DNA from: a virus
Length of the DNA: 35,661 bases
Reading direction: 5' to 3' (one strand)
IMG/VR virus record: IMGVR_UViG_3300025237_000010
Span: 1 to 35,661 of that record
The position numbers were made by a program, and so were the translations under genes. The notes under the pieces are model-generated. The model had not been told where the DNA came from. It did no database searches and worked only from the letters and a program-made list of their open reading frames with translations. Positions 24,506 to 30,501 of the stretch are shown here, one piece after another (within the stretch, counting starts at the first letter, position 1; each line of letters begins with the position of its first letter).

Positions 24506-24798
24506 TATGCAACCGCCTTAACGACTAATGACCAGGTCATACACTTAGTACCTTTGACCTCACATATACGGCCCTCTTTGCGTGTGCCGCTGCTTTTGAC
24601 TAGGCCCATTAATTCTAGCTCTGGCAATCTTCGATTAAAAGCATAAGAATCTAAATAATATGATTGACCTGATAACTCGGCCGCTGTTTTTGGTTCTAAA
24701 GATTTAGCCGCCCAGTATCTTACGCAGCGCATAACTTCTGATCGCTGGCTTGTGTCGTATGTGATCTGTCTTGCTATCTTGCTAGTTAATGCAATCAT
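24505..24798 (-). CDS. Winged-helix-like protein
   Basis: 97 residues. The pattern PKTAAELSGQSYYLDSYAFN followed by RRLPELELMGLVKSSGTRKE is a helix-turn-helix with the wing turn of a winged-helix domain. GTRKEGRICEVKGTKC gives the wing. The gene overlaps the methyltransferase gene by one base, so it may regulate it or bind replication intermediates. No known family name could be given. Confidence 0.5.
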   Translation of the reverse strand: MIALTSKIARQITYDTSQRSEVMRCVRYWAAKSLEPKTAAELSGQSYYLDSYAFNRRLPELELMGLVKSSGTRKEGRICEVKGTKCMTWSLVVKAVA

Positions 24799-24807
24799 GA
24801 TATTCCC

Positions 24808-25062
24808 CTAATCAATGTATTCATCATCACGCTCTGGCTCTTGTAGCTCCTCATCAAAGCTATCAAATACGGCTTGTGCTATAACGTCGATATACTCTTG
24901 CTTGATCATATCTTTAATATCTGCATCACCTACAAACACGGCGTTTATTGTCACGCCTTCAGCAACTGGTGGCGTTTCTTCATTACCTGATTCTTCTGGC
25001 TGATAATCGTAATCAACTAGCACCGGCAAATCTTCACCTATTGTCATAAATAATTCACTCAT
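24808..25062 (-). CDS. Acidic small protein
   Basis: 84 residues from the ATG at 25062, which is preceded by AGGAG and overlaps the stop of the upstream gene as ATGAGTGA; a longer frame starting at 25122 would overlap that gene by 68 bases. Very acidic, with DYDYQPEESGNEETPPVAEG at the N-terminus and EELQEPERDDEYID at the end. A middle helix (IKDMIKQEYIDVIAQAVFDS) could dimerise. DNA mimicry (anti-restriction) is conceivable from charge alone, but not shown. Confidence 0.6.
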   Translation of the reverse strand: MSELFMTIGEDLPVLVDYDYQPEESGNEETPPVAEGVTINAVFVGDADIKDMIKQEYIDVIAQAVFDSFDEELQEPERDDEYID

Positions 25063-25279
25063 GCTCTGGGTTCTCCTGTTTAAATATAACTTGAAATAGT
25101 GCAAAAAAGCGCTCTCGATCACCGCTGATATATGCCTTGTTAATCTCTAGCATATGGTTCTCTGTATCAATGCGGATAAACTCGGCGCGTGTGAATGGAT
25201 CGCCTGCTAGGTTTGGCTTGACTACTTGAAAATCGCTTATAGCGGAGGCTATAAAATCTGGTTCGTATAACTTTTTCAT
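25055..25279 (-). CDS. Hypothetical protein, 74 residues
   Basis: A small protein with an N-terminal YEPDFIASAISDFQVVKPNL and a C-terminal helix (RERFFALFQVIFKQENPEHE). Family not recognised. It is coupled to the acidic protein downstream by an 8-base overlap and follows the 72-residue gene after 3 bases. Confidence 0.55.
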   Translation of the reverse strand: MKKLYEPDFIASAISDFQVVKPNLAGDPFTRAEFIRIDTENHMLEINKAYISGDRERFFALFQVIFKQENPEHE

Positions 25280-25282
25280 GAT

Positions 25283-25501
25283 TTATTCCTTGTTGCTGAA
25301 TAATGACTGAAACCTAGCATTTGTATGATGCATCCCTAAGCCCGTTATACTGTTAGTAAGCTCGTGTTTAACTTCAAGCAACCTCATATTAAGCAATTGA
25401 GGCCGGTCATTACAATCGGCCATTATTGTGTTTTTTGCTGCTTTAAAATTACTAACCTTTAAAAATTCTACTGCTTGCTCTGTAACGTATGTTATAAACA
25501 T
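25283..25501 (-). CDS. Hypothetical protein, 72 residues
   Basis: A small protein with two helices (TEQAVEFLKVSNFKAAKNTI; LNMRLLEVKHELTNSITGLG) and a His pair near the end. Family not recognised. A GGGGT site precedes the ATG by about five bases. The gene is followed by the 74-residue gene after 3 bases, in line with the tight packing of this delayed-early cluster. Confidence 0.55.
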   Translation of the reverse strand: MFITYVTEQAVEFLKVSNFKAAKNTIMADCNDRPQLLNMRLLEVKHELTNSITGLGMHHTNARFQSLFSNKE

Positions 25502-25510
25502 GATCTACCC

Positions 25511-25708
25511 CTATTTAATTATTTCAGCAACTAAACGTACAACCTTGCCATCTATTACATATTTAGGCGGGCCCTCTAGCTGCCAATCTCTAAGCAACTG
25601 TCGGCTTACTTCCTTGCCCTTGTAAGTTAGCAGGCTATCGGCAAACGCTGCTTGGTTGCCATCTGCATGTGCGTCAATGTAATCTTTGATTGGTGTTAAT
25701 TCAGTCAT
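25511..25708 (-). CDS. Cro-like helix-turn-helix protein
   Basis: 65 residues. The pattern NQAAFADSLLTYKGKEVSRQ followed by LLRDWQLEGPPKYVIDGKVV is close to small Cro/C1-type or YdaS-type helix-turn-helix proteins: an N-terminal Q-x-x-F-A-x-x-L helix, recognition helix VSRQLLRDW, and a beta hairpin end. It would dimerise on operator DNA. Two hairpins lie just before its start. It could be the regulator of the operator at 26037-26052, 330 bases upstream in the same operon. Confidence 0.55.
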   Translation of the reverse strand: MTELTPIKDYIDAHADGNQAAFADSLLTYKGKEVSRQLLRDWQLEGPPKYVIDGKVVRLVAEIIK

Positions 25709-25718
25709 TTTATAATCC

Positions 25719-25755
25719 TGTGGTTTTTACCCACAAAGCCCCCAATTAAGGAGGC
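25719..25755 (-). terminator. Tandem hairpins (attenuator-like) before the Cro-like gene
   Basis: On the minus strand GCCTCC, TTAATT, GGGGGC (25738-25755) is followed by TTTG and then a second hairpin, TGTGG, GTAAAAA, CCACA (25719-25735), ending seven bases before the A-rich start region. The first stem is GC-rich but its T-run is short, so it is more an attenuator or processing site than a full terminator. Confidence 0.45.
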
Positions 25756-25778
25756 ACTTACATGAGGTAAGATTTTAT

Positions 25779-26009
25779 TTATATCGAATGCCTAACATTT
25801 AACTCAAAACAAGCTAATTCAGCATCGTCTTGAATTAAGCCAAAGCGCACTTGTGAATCAAAGTAGTTAGTTATTGTTGTATCAATAACCATGCAAGTGC
25901 CATCTTGCGCCCTGCTAGTTTTAAACCGTAACTCTCTAAATAATGGATTAGCAGGATTATTTGCAATTTCTTTTATTTTGTTTGCAGTTGTATTGCCAAG
26001 TAAAGTCAT
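25779..26009 (-). CDS. Hypothetical protein, 76 residues, first gene after the 26050 promoter
   Basis: A small alpha/beta protein (NKIKEIANNPANPLFRELRF; ITNYFDSQVRFGLIQDDAEL). Family not recognised. It is the first gene downstream of a clear promoter/operator (26037-26072), with a GAGAG site near the ATG. This location makes it a candidate early regulator or host-takeover protein, but there is no motif to prove it. Confidence 0.55.
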   Translation of the reverse strand: MTLLGNTTANKIKEIANNPANPLFRELRFKTSRAQDGTCMVIDTTITNYFDSQVRFGLIQDDAELACFELNVRHSI

Positions 26010-26036
26010 GATGCTTTGCTCTCTTTTGTTAGTTGA

Positions 26037-26072
26037 TGTAAAGTATTTTACAGCAATTACAGAGAATGTAAA
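26037..26072 (-). promoter_or_regulatory. Leftward promoter with palindromic operator
   Basis: On the minus strand the -35 TTTACA (26067-26072), 16-base spacer and -10 TAAAAT (26045-26050) match the sigma-70 consensus at five of six bases each. A palindrome TGTAAA-N4-TTTACA (26037-26052) covers the -10 and the probable start. The -35 is itself a TTTACA half-site. This is the expected form of a repressor-controlled promoter. The spacer 26010-26095 contains no gene. Confidence 0.65.
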
Positions 26073-26095
26073 GCTTTTAGGTTAATTAATTACAT

Positions 26096-26317
26096 TTAAC
26101 TTGTGGGGTCAAATTGTTTATCGGCTTGATGTATTGCAGCACTTAGCAAAATTCCCTGCTCTCCCATGCTGGCCTCATATCCTATGCTGTGCTCATCTGT
26201 TACAAAAGCTAACGCAATGTCAATAACTCGGCCTGATTCAATTAATACTATGTACTCCTGTAGCATTTGAATAGCGTCTTTATTAGTGCGCTTCTTTATC
26301 TGTACTATATCTACCAT
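26096..26317 (-). CDS. Small conserved-type phage protein, 73 residues
   Basis: A helix (NKDAIQMLQEYIVLIESGRV) is followed by a beta unit (IDIALAFVTDEHSIGYEASM) and a C-terminal Ala helix. The pattern of a 'leucine helix - SG-V - alternating strand - G' resembles small phage proteins found beside replication genes whose function is unknown. It lies upstream of the 26050 promoter, so it is read from farther upstream. Confidence 0.55.
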   Translation of the reverse strand: MVDIVQIKKRTNKDAIQMLQEYIVLIESGRVIDIALAFVTDEHSIGYEASMGEQGILLSAAIHQADKQFDPTS

Positions 26318-26329
26318 GATTAATCCTTA

Positions 26330-26512
26330 TTAAAAGCTTGTTAAGTTTGGCATTGTTGGGCTTTTGCCGCTCTTCCTACTTGGGGTTCCGCAATCATCAC
26401 AAGTTGGGTGTCCGCTCCAAGTATGCGTTGCTTTGTTGCTACAACCTCGACACCCACAAAGACTTTCTTTTGCTTTTTCTTCTTCAATAATTCTTTTTAT
26501 TAATGCGTCCAT
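26330..26512 (-). CDS. Small zinc-binding-like protein
   Basis: 60 residues. A Cys cluster, LCGCRGCSNKATHTW followed by HPTCDDCGTP, has enough Cys/His for one zinc ion. The N-terminus is a charged helix and the C-terminus is basic and Ser/Pro-rich (RKSGKSPTMP). Similar small zinc proteins occur in many phage early regions, but no function is known. A GGGGAAT site precedes the ATG. Confidence 0.55.
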   Translation of the reverse strand: MDALIKRIIEEEKAKESLCGCRGCSNKATHTWSGHPTCDDCGTPSRKSGKSPTMPNLTSF

Positions 26513-26522
26513 AATTATTCCC

Positions 26523-26672
26523 CTAAATTGCTTTCCATGTTTTTAATTGACCGCGCAGAGTATCTTCTTTGATGCCCCATACATGATACGCGATTGTTTT
26601 AAGCGCTATTCCGCATGATCTAAGCTCTAAAATCATGGCCACATCTGTTCTTGTTAGTTTTCTTTGTGTCAT
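26523..26672 (-). CDS. Helix-turn-helix small protein
   Basis: 49 residues from the ATG at 26672 (AGG eight bases upstream): RKLTRTDVAMILELRSCGIA, then LKTIAYHVWGIKEDTLRGQL. This is a Tn3/Hin-like helix-turn-helix, with IALKTIAYHV as turn and recognition helix. The frame is open further upstream to 26768, which would add 32 residues and overlap the previous gene by 11 bases; that start lacks a ribosome site. It is a probable DNA-binding regulator. Confidence 0.5.
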   Translation of the reverse strand: MTQRKLTRTDVAMILELRSCGIALKTIAYHVWGIKEDTLRGQLKTWKAI

Positions 26673-26757
26673 TACATCAACCTGGTTAGCGGTGTTATAT
26701 CTATCGTGAATATATAATAGATAATGATTGTGCTTAATACTAATATGCCGTATCTCA

Positions 26758-26946
26758 TTAAAGACCATTTTTATTGAATTTACTGTCTACTTTGGCTTCA
26801 TCATAACTTGAGTGACTGTCTGGCTTTTTATCTATCTTGCCTCCACCTTTTAAAAATGCTTTTGTTTGCGCGTCTATCTCCTCACGGCTCTCTTGGCGTA
26901 TCTTAATAAAACAATTGTTTAATGTGACTGTTGGTTGCTTATCCAT
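26758..26946 (-). CDS. Hypothetical protein, 62 residues
   Basis: A short strand followed by SREEIDAQTKAFLKGGGKID and a polar tail. The AFL-x-GGGKI motif occurs in many small phage proteins of unknown function. AGAGGAAT lies near the ATG. It sits 3 bases after the next upstream gene. Confidence 0.55.
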   Translation of the reverse strand: MDKQPTVTLNNCFIKIRQESREEIDAQTKAFLKGGGKIDKKPDSHSSYDEAKVDSKFNKNGL

Positions 26947-26949
26947 GGG

Positions 26950-27165
26950 CTATTCCTCTGATTTATAAATATAGCCAATTAATTTAAGGCCATCTTTTTT
27001 ATGAAGAGGCTGAACGCTAGCAAATATTTTAAAGCCATCTGCAATAATAACTTTGTTTTCTCCAAAAACTCTAGTGACCCCTTCGCTAAACAAACAAGAA
27101 CCAAAGCCATCTGCTTTATATTCATAAACATCAAATTTCTGTAATGTGTTTAATATATTATCCAT
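26950..27165 (-). CDS. Hypothetical protein, 71 residues
   Basis: From the ATG at 27165, which overlaps the stop of the preceding gene as ATGGATAA and has AGGGG ten bases upstream; an earlier start at 27195 would overlap by 38 bases. The protein is probably a small beta-rich domain (FDVYEYKADGFGSCLFSEGV; KVIIADGFKIFASVQPLHKK; LKLIGYIYKSEE). Family not recognised. Confidence 0.55.
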   Translation of the reverse strand: MDNILNTLQKFDVYEYKADGFGSCLFSEGVTRVFGENKVIIADGFKIFASVQPLHKKDGLKLIGYIYKSEE

Positions 27166-27538
27166 ATCTATAAAACCCCTTTGGTCCAAATTCATCAGCT
27201 AGCTTTACTGCTCTAGTAATTACCCTATAATCTACATCGTAATCTTTGCTTATTTTATATGTAGATGCGCCCGACTCTATTAATTTTTTTGCTTTTAAAG
27301 CCTGCATGTATGTAATTCTATTTGTTTTATTAAATAAACTCTTTGGCTTAATTGTACCATTTGCCCTTGCCTTCCTCACTTCCTCATCGTGTGTGCGTTT
27401 CTTAGCTATCTTATAAACTTCGTAATTTGTCTTGGTTGATGTTATCCATTCGCCGTTTACCTGCCAAAGCGCATACGTTCTCGGCCCTTGTCGATACTTC
27501 ACATAATCGTGCGGTACTTCGCCGTTAATATTATTCAT
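27158..27538 (-). CDS. Protein with C-terminal helix-turn-helix
   Basis: 126 residues from the ATG at 27538, which overlaps the upstream stop (ATGAATAA); the longer frame upstream is out of keeping with the next gene. The N-terminus is beta-rich (YRQGPRTYALWQVNGEWIT), resembling a small RNA- or DNA-recognition unit. The C-terminal 50 residues (MQALKAKKLIESGASTYKIS followed by KDYDVDYRVITRAVK) form a homeodomain-like helix-turn-helix. The combination resembles homing-endonuclease-associated or HNH-accompanying modules, but no nuclease residues are seen. A regulatory role is likely. Confidence 0.55.
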   Translation of the reverse strand: MNNINGEVPHDYVKYRQGPRTYALWQVNGEWITSTKTNYEVYKIAKKRTHDEEVRKARANGTIKPKSLFNKTNRITYMQALKAKKLIESGASTYKISKDYDVDYRVITRAVKLADEFGPKGFYRYG

Positions 27539-27710
27539 TATTATTATCCTTTTTATCTCTATCGATTTGTATGCTAACACCCCACTCATGAAGAAACGCT
27601 GCCAAAGCCTTTGGCGTTTCAAAAGCCCATTTTTTACCCAACATTCCACTACCATTGCCATCTCTAACAATAAATTCATTCTCAACTGATTCTATAATCA
27701 TGTCATACAT
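27531..27710 (-). CDS. Hypothetical protein, 59 residues
   Basis: Start taken at the ATG at 27710, because GGAG sits nine bases before it; a TTG five codons upstream contains that site and cannot be the start. Contains KKWAFETPKALAAFLHEWGV, an Ala-rich helix followed by a strand; similar short segments are found in phage proteins with unknown role. It overlaps the next gene by 8 bases. Confidence 0.5.
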   Translation of the reverse strand: MYDMIIESVENEFIVRDGNGSGMLGKKWAFETPKALAAFLHEWGVSIQIDRDKKDNNNE

Positions 27711-27761
27711 TATTATTTGCTCCAATCTGTGTTAGTTAGTCTTTCGTGCATCGTTGTATTA

Positions 27762-28238
27762 TCATTCGAATAGGGATAATAAGCTTTTGCATTGCTCTTT
27801 GCCTGCCTCGTATCTCTCTTCTTTTTTTGTGAGGTCTTCCACTGCTGTCGCTCGATCAAACGCTTTAAAACTGCGCTCCCCAATACCTGGTTCCGCATAA
27901 GCCACAATTGCCAGTGAACTTGGTGGCCAACTTTCCTTGCCCTCTTGCGCTGCTTTTTTAATATCGTGCTCAATGCGCGTATAAGCTCGCCGCCATTCTT
28001 TAGCGTCAAAGTGTGCAAGCTCGTTAGTCCAGCCTTTAAAATTCTCGGTATATTGTCCATCTTCAATGTGCGCCCCCTGTGCTGCTATAAACTTGAGTGG
28101 ATATAATTGAGCCATCCGAATCCATAACCGTTCCATTATTTCGAGATGCTTCTCGTTTGGCGTCCATTGCGGCTTGTTCTCGGTATAGTCCTTCGATTGC
28201 GCTTTCTTTGCGCTTAGGTTGAAATTGATTGGTTCCAT
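27762..28238 (-). CDS. Lambda P-like replication protein (helicase loader)
   Basis: 158 residues. The family core is visible: EIMERLWIRMAQLYPLKFIA (compare the 'iF..L...fP' start of P proteins), GWTNELAHFDAKEWRRAYTR and GKESWPPSSLAIVAYAEPGI (compare the W-PPS-EF-C motif). P proteins load the host DnaB helicase at the phage origin. The ATG at 28238 has GAGGGT eight bases upstream. With this start the gene overlaps the end of the ribbon-helix-helix protein by 176 bases in another frame. The rest of the spacer to 27710 holds only a 12-codon frame. Confidence 0.65.
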   Translation of the reverse strand: MEPINFNLSAKKAQSKDYTENKPQWTPNEKHLEIMERLWIRMAQLYPLKFIAAQGAHIEDGQYTENFKGWTNELAHFDAKEWRRAYTRIEHDIKKAAQEGKESWPPSSLAIVAYAEPGIGERSFKAFDRATAVEDLTKKEERYEAGKEQCKSLLSLFE

Positions 28239-28674
28239 TTTTGTTACCCTCAATGATTTTTTGGTTCAGGTATTCTTCAAACTTAGTAGCGTTAAACAAT
28301 GTTGACGGTCGCAAGTATCGAGCCATCTCCGTTCCTTTCCACTCGCCACACTTTTTATCAATAACATCACAAACCTCTGACGTGCTGTAATCCTTTAACC
28401 TTGCGTTAATCAGCTTTCGATTTGTGTCTGTGTGTCGATACTTAGTCTGAGCACAATCATTAAGATAATCAATTATGGCATCAACATCGCCGTTGTCATT
28501 TACTATCTGCTTATTAACCACTGGCTTGACCGGTTCAGGCTTTGCAGTCTTGTCAATGTATTCGCGCAATGCTTCGTTAATGTGATAAGACAAGTCGCCT
28601 CGACGTTTGCAGATATCTCTTATGCGCTGTAATACATCTATATCAAATCTAAATGTCTTTAATTCTGTAGCCAT
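28063..28674 (-). CDS. Replication protein, ribbon-helix-helix plus Phg_2220_C domain
   Basis: 203 residues from the ATG at 28674 (AGGGG ten bases upstream). Residues 1-42 form a ribbon-helix-helix (ELKTFRFDIDVLQRIRDICK, then GDLSYHINEALREYID). Residues about 64-140 match the C-terminal Phg_2220_C domain of phage replication initiators: IIDYLNDCAQTKYRHTDTNR, YSTSEVCDVIDKKCGEWKGT and MARYLRPSTLFNATKFEEYL. In most phages this domain sits behind a winged helix. The polar C-terminal tail is overprinted by the P-like gene. It is the likely origin-binding organiser acting with the P-like loader. Confidence 0.75.
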   Translation of the reverse strand: MATELKTFRFDIDVLQRIRDICKRRGDLSYHINEALREYIDKTAKPEPVKPVVNKQIVNDNGDVDAIIDYLNDCAQTKYRHTDTNRKLINARLKDYSTSEVCDVIDKKCGEWKGTEMARYLRPSTLFNATKFEEYLNQKIIEGNKNGTNQFQPKRKESAIEGLYREQAAMDAKREASRNNGTVMDSDGSIISTQVYSSTGGAH

Positions 28675-28738
28675 CCTGTAACCCCTGTTATGTGTGTATG
28701 TGTTACATTGTACTACTTGTATTACATTAATCAATGTT

Positions 28739-29382
28739 TTATTGAAATATATCTAGCTGCGCGGTTTCTTTGTCAAAACGTGCTTGTGCCGCTTTATAAT
28801 AATCAGCGTCTAATTCACAACCTACAAACTTAAAACCGCCGTAGTGCGCTGCAATAGCGCTTGAGCCGCTTCCTAAGTGCGTATCAAGTATCTTGTCGCC
28901 TTCTTTGGCGTAGTTGGCTAATAGCCATTCATAGAGCTTAACGGGCTTTTGTGTTGGGTGTATGCGTAATTCTTTTTTTTCATATCACCCTGCAGCATTC
29001 CAGACCACATAAACTTAAACTTTCTAACTGCAGACTTAAAGCTTGTATAAGCTAGCTCACAATCAGCAAAATCACTGCCTCCGGTTAATTTGTCCCAAAC
29101 TATCCAGCAAGGCGAGCCAAGATGCAAGTTTTGCATAAAGTGATTAGCGCCCCATATTATTTGATTTTTACTAACTCGCTGCAGTTCAATAAAATATTCA
29201 GGGCTTGGCGCTGACTTATCCCAATTCTTTTTTAAATAGTTATTAGTTTTTACTCTATTCCTTGATTCATTGCCTCCACTTTCACCTATACCATAAGGCG
29301 GATCAACTATAGCCAGCTCAAAAGCATTTTCTTCTAAGCCTTTCATATACTCCATACAATCTATATTTAAAAGCTTAATCAT
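28739..29382 (-). CDS. Beta-class DNA methyltransferase, two frames joined by a -1 shift
   Basis: The first part (29382 to about 28972) carries catalytic motif IV (DPPYGIG) and WIVWDKLTGG and FADCELAYTSF. The second part, in the -1 frame to the stop at 28739, carries ELRIHPTQKPVKLYEWLLAN and the SAM motif LDTHLGSGSSAIAAH with GGFKFVGCELDADYY. Joined, they give a 214-residue N6-adenine/N4-cytosine enzyme in normal beta-class order and length. Without a shift the product ends early at NGY and lacks SAM binding. The shift point is an A8 run with heptamer A AAA AAG. The start at 29382 has AAGGAAG upstream; an alternative ATG at 29442 also has a fair site. Confidence 0.75.
28972..28991 (-). promoter_or_regulatory. 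Putative -1 frameshift signal (slippery A AAA AAG with upstream SD)
   Basis: On the minus strand the heptamer AAAAAAG lies in the X XXY YYZ phase of the zero frame (codons AAA AAA AAG). AGGG (28988-28991) is nine bases upstream, the same arrangement as in Escherichia coli dnaX. No strong stem was found directly downstream. A sequencing or assembly loss of one A in the run would look the same. Confidence 0.5.
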
Positions 29383-29785
29383 AATGACTTCCTTTGCTTT
29401 AAGTATAAGGGGTCTATGATAGGGTCTGATGACCTTAGCCATTCAACCTACCTTGTATTATTATCGTATCAGCACATTAATCAATTCTTATCAGCGAATA
29501 GTTTATCGTCTTACCGGACGCCTTCCCTAATAAAAGAAATTTCTGTCATATGGTCGCTGTTTAATGCAATCAGTTGAGATACATACCGATTACATGCTCC
29601 CCTATTCATCCGTATGCCGTAGCATAGTTTGCCTTAAAAGGTTTCCCTTGTCTGGCTAGAGCAATTAATTAACGGTCGCGTGGCGTAATTTGCCATTTAA
29701 GATTTAAAGGTTTCAGGTAGGTTTCGTTTTGTTCGGTGTAAACCTGTACTGCTTCGAAGGAACCGAGCAGCAAAACGGGGGATAA

Positions 29786-29950
29786 GCTGTATTGAAAAGA
29801 GTGCTGGTTAGCTTGATAGGAGACTTTTACGGGGTTGAGAATGCGCTAACAATTCTTCCCACCTATCCAACAGCATTTATATCTGGTACTGCTAATCAAG
29901 CTTTGAGCCTTATAGCAGCTTTCAATAAACTTTACTCTTATCAATACAGC
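29786..29950. other. Three-way-junction domain with 16-bp closing stem
   Basis: Closing stem: 29786-29801 pairs with 29935-29950 in 15 of 16 positions. Arm 1 is 29802-29875 (TGCTG, GATAGG, GGG and GAGAAT pair in order with ATTCTT, CCC, CCTATC and CAGCA). Arm 2 is 29889-29918 (CTGCTA/TAGCAG plus AAG/CTT). The arms abut the closing stem, as in a folded RNA domain. Confidence 0.7.
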
Positions 29951-30028
29951 CTATGGGCTTTAGAAAGGTTGTGTCCGCGCTATCCCATTTCTGGCAGTTG
30001 CGGCCTGTAATTCTCACTTATCAGACAC

Positions 30029-30120
30029 AAAAAAGGGCTATTTAATAACAAGCCCAGTTGGTAAAGGCAGTTTAGGGGCTTGTAATTCCGAGCCTCTGAA
30101 CCTGTTATTGAATAACCCTT
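30029..30120 (-). other. Long bipartite hairpin followed by a T6 run
   Basis: Outer stem: 30033-30049 pairs with 30104-30120 (one mismatch, one G-U). Inner stem: 30068-30082 pairs with 30089-30103 (about 15 pairs with one bulge, loop TAATTC). Read on the minus strand the outer stem runs straight into TTTTTT (30034-30029). It could end the 30662-30198 transcript or be the first domain of the structured RNA. A D-arm-like stretch (30053-30068) is present, but no tRNA fold. Confidence 0.6.
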
Positions 30121-30170
30121 ACAAACCTCAAACTTTCTAAAGACGTTACCACGCGCCTTACTACAACTAC

Positions 30171-30176
30171 ATTATA
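30171..30176 (-). promoter_or_regulatory. Consensus -10 element before the structured RNA
   Basis: TATAAT on the minus strand. The -35 region 17 bases upstream (AACACA) matches only at ACA. The start would be near 30164, about 45 bases before the first long stem. Confidence 0.45.
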
Positions 30177-30197
30177 CTACAGCTAAATAATAATGTG

Positions 30198-30365
30198 TTA
30201 TTTATCTACTGGCTTAACGGTAACTTTAATAATATCAAAATACTTTTTACATTTAGCCCACTCTTCACCGGCTGCTTGGATTGCTATTTTTTTACATTCT
30301 TGCTGTGTTCGTTCAACAGTCCATAAAGTGCTGGCGTTGTATAATGCCCAATATTGTTTTTTCAT
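30198..30365 (-). CDS. Hypothetical protein, 55 residues
   Basis: Third gene of the ribbon-helix-helix operon. Product begins MKKQYWALYNASTLWTVERT, then QQECKKIAIQAAGEEWAKCK and a beta end (FDIIKVTVKP). A compact alpha/beta protein of unknown family. AGGTGAT precedes the ATG by about five bases, an excellent site. It lies 7 bases after the preceding stop. Confidence 0.6.
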   Translation of the reverse strand: MKKQYWALYNASTLWTVERTQQECKKIAIQAAGEEWAKCKKYFDIIKVTVKPVDK

Positions 30366-30372
30366 ATATCAC

Positions 30373-30501
30373 CTATTTGTTTTTGTGTACTCTAATTAAC
30401 CATGTGCCTTCATATTTTGCGGTTGTATCTCGAACCCAAGCATTCCATTTGCATAAGAAAGGCATTAATAAAAACCGTCTTAAACTTCCTATATATATCA
30501 T
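30373..30501 (-). CDS. Hypothetical peptide, 42 residues
   Basis: Second gene of the ribbon-helix-helix operon; its ATG overlaps the TAA of the first gene. Product: MIYIGSLRRFLLMPFLCKWN, then AWVRDTTAKYEGTWLIRVHK. An N-terminal hydrophobic-basic stretch and two Trp residues suggest membrane surface association. Coupled translation supports expression. Confidence 0.45.
   Translation of the reverse strand: MIYIGSLRRFLLMPFLCKWNAWVRDTTAKYEGTWLIRVHKNK

Larger units (their letters stand above)
29640..30165 (-). ncRNA. Candidate large structured noncoding RNA
   Basis: The interval 29443-30197 has no convincing gene but is full of long inverted repeats that nest without clashing: 29725-29777 (CGTTTTG/CAAAACG with TCGGT/ACCGA inside), a three-way junction 29786-29950, 29969-30030 (TTGTGTC/GACACAA) and 30033-30120. 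On the minus strand a perfect -10 (TATAAT) lies at 30171-30176, just before the array. Size and branching recall the ornate phage RNAs GOLLD and ROOL; I cannot confirm membership. Boundaries are approximate: further short stems extend to about 29500. The strand is inferred from the -10 element. Confidence 0.5.

Noticed and set aside
27713-28066. 117-codon minus-strand frame
   Set aside because: Lies in another frame within the lambda P-like gene; Lys/Arg/Leu-rich composition is typical of a shadow frame.
29792-30010. 72-codon plus-strand frame starting with TTG
   Set aside because: No ATG, no family resemblance, and it lies across the best-supported stems of the structured interval; pairing explains the sequence better than coding.
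30033-30120. Possible tRNA, because of a D-arm-like motif and a paired 5'/3' end
   Set aside because: No T-arm with TTCRA, no anticodon arm of standard size, and the ends pair far beyond seven bases.
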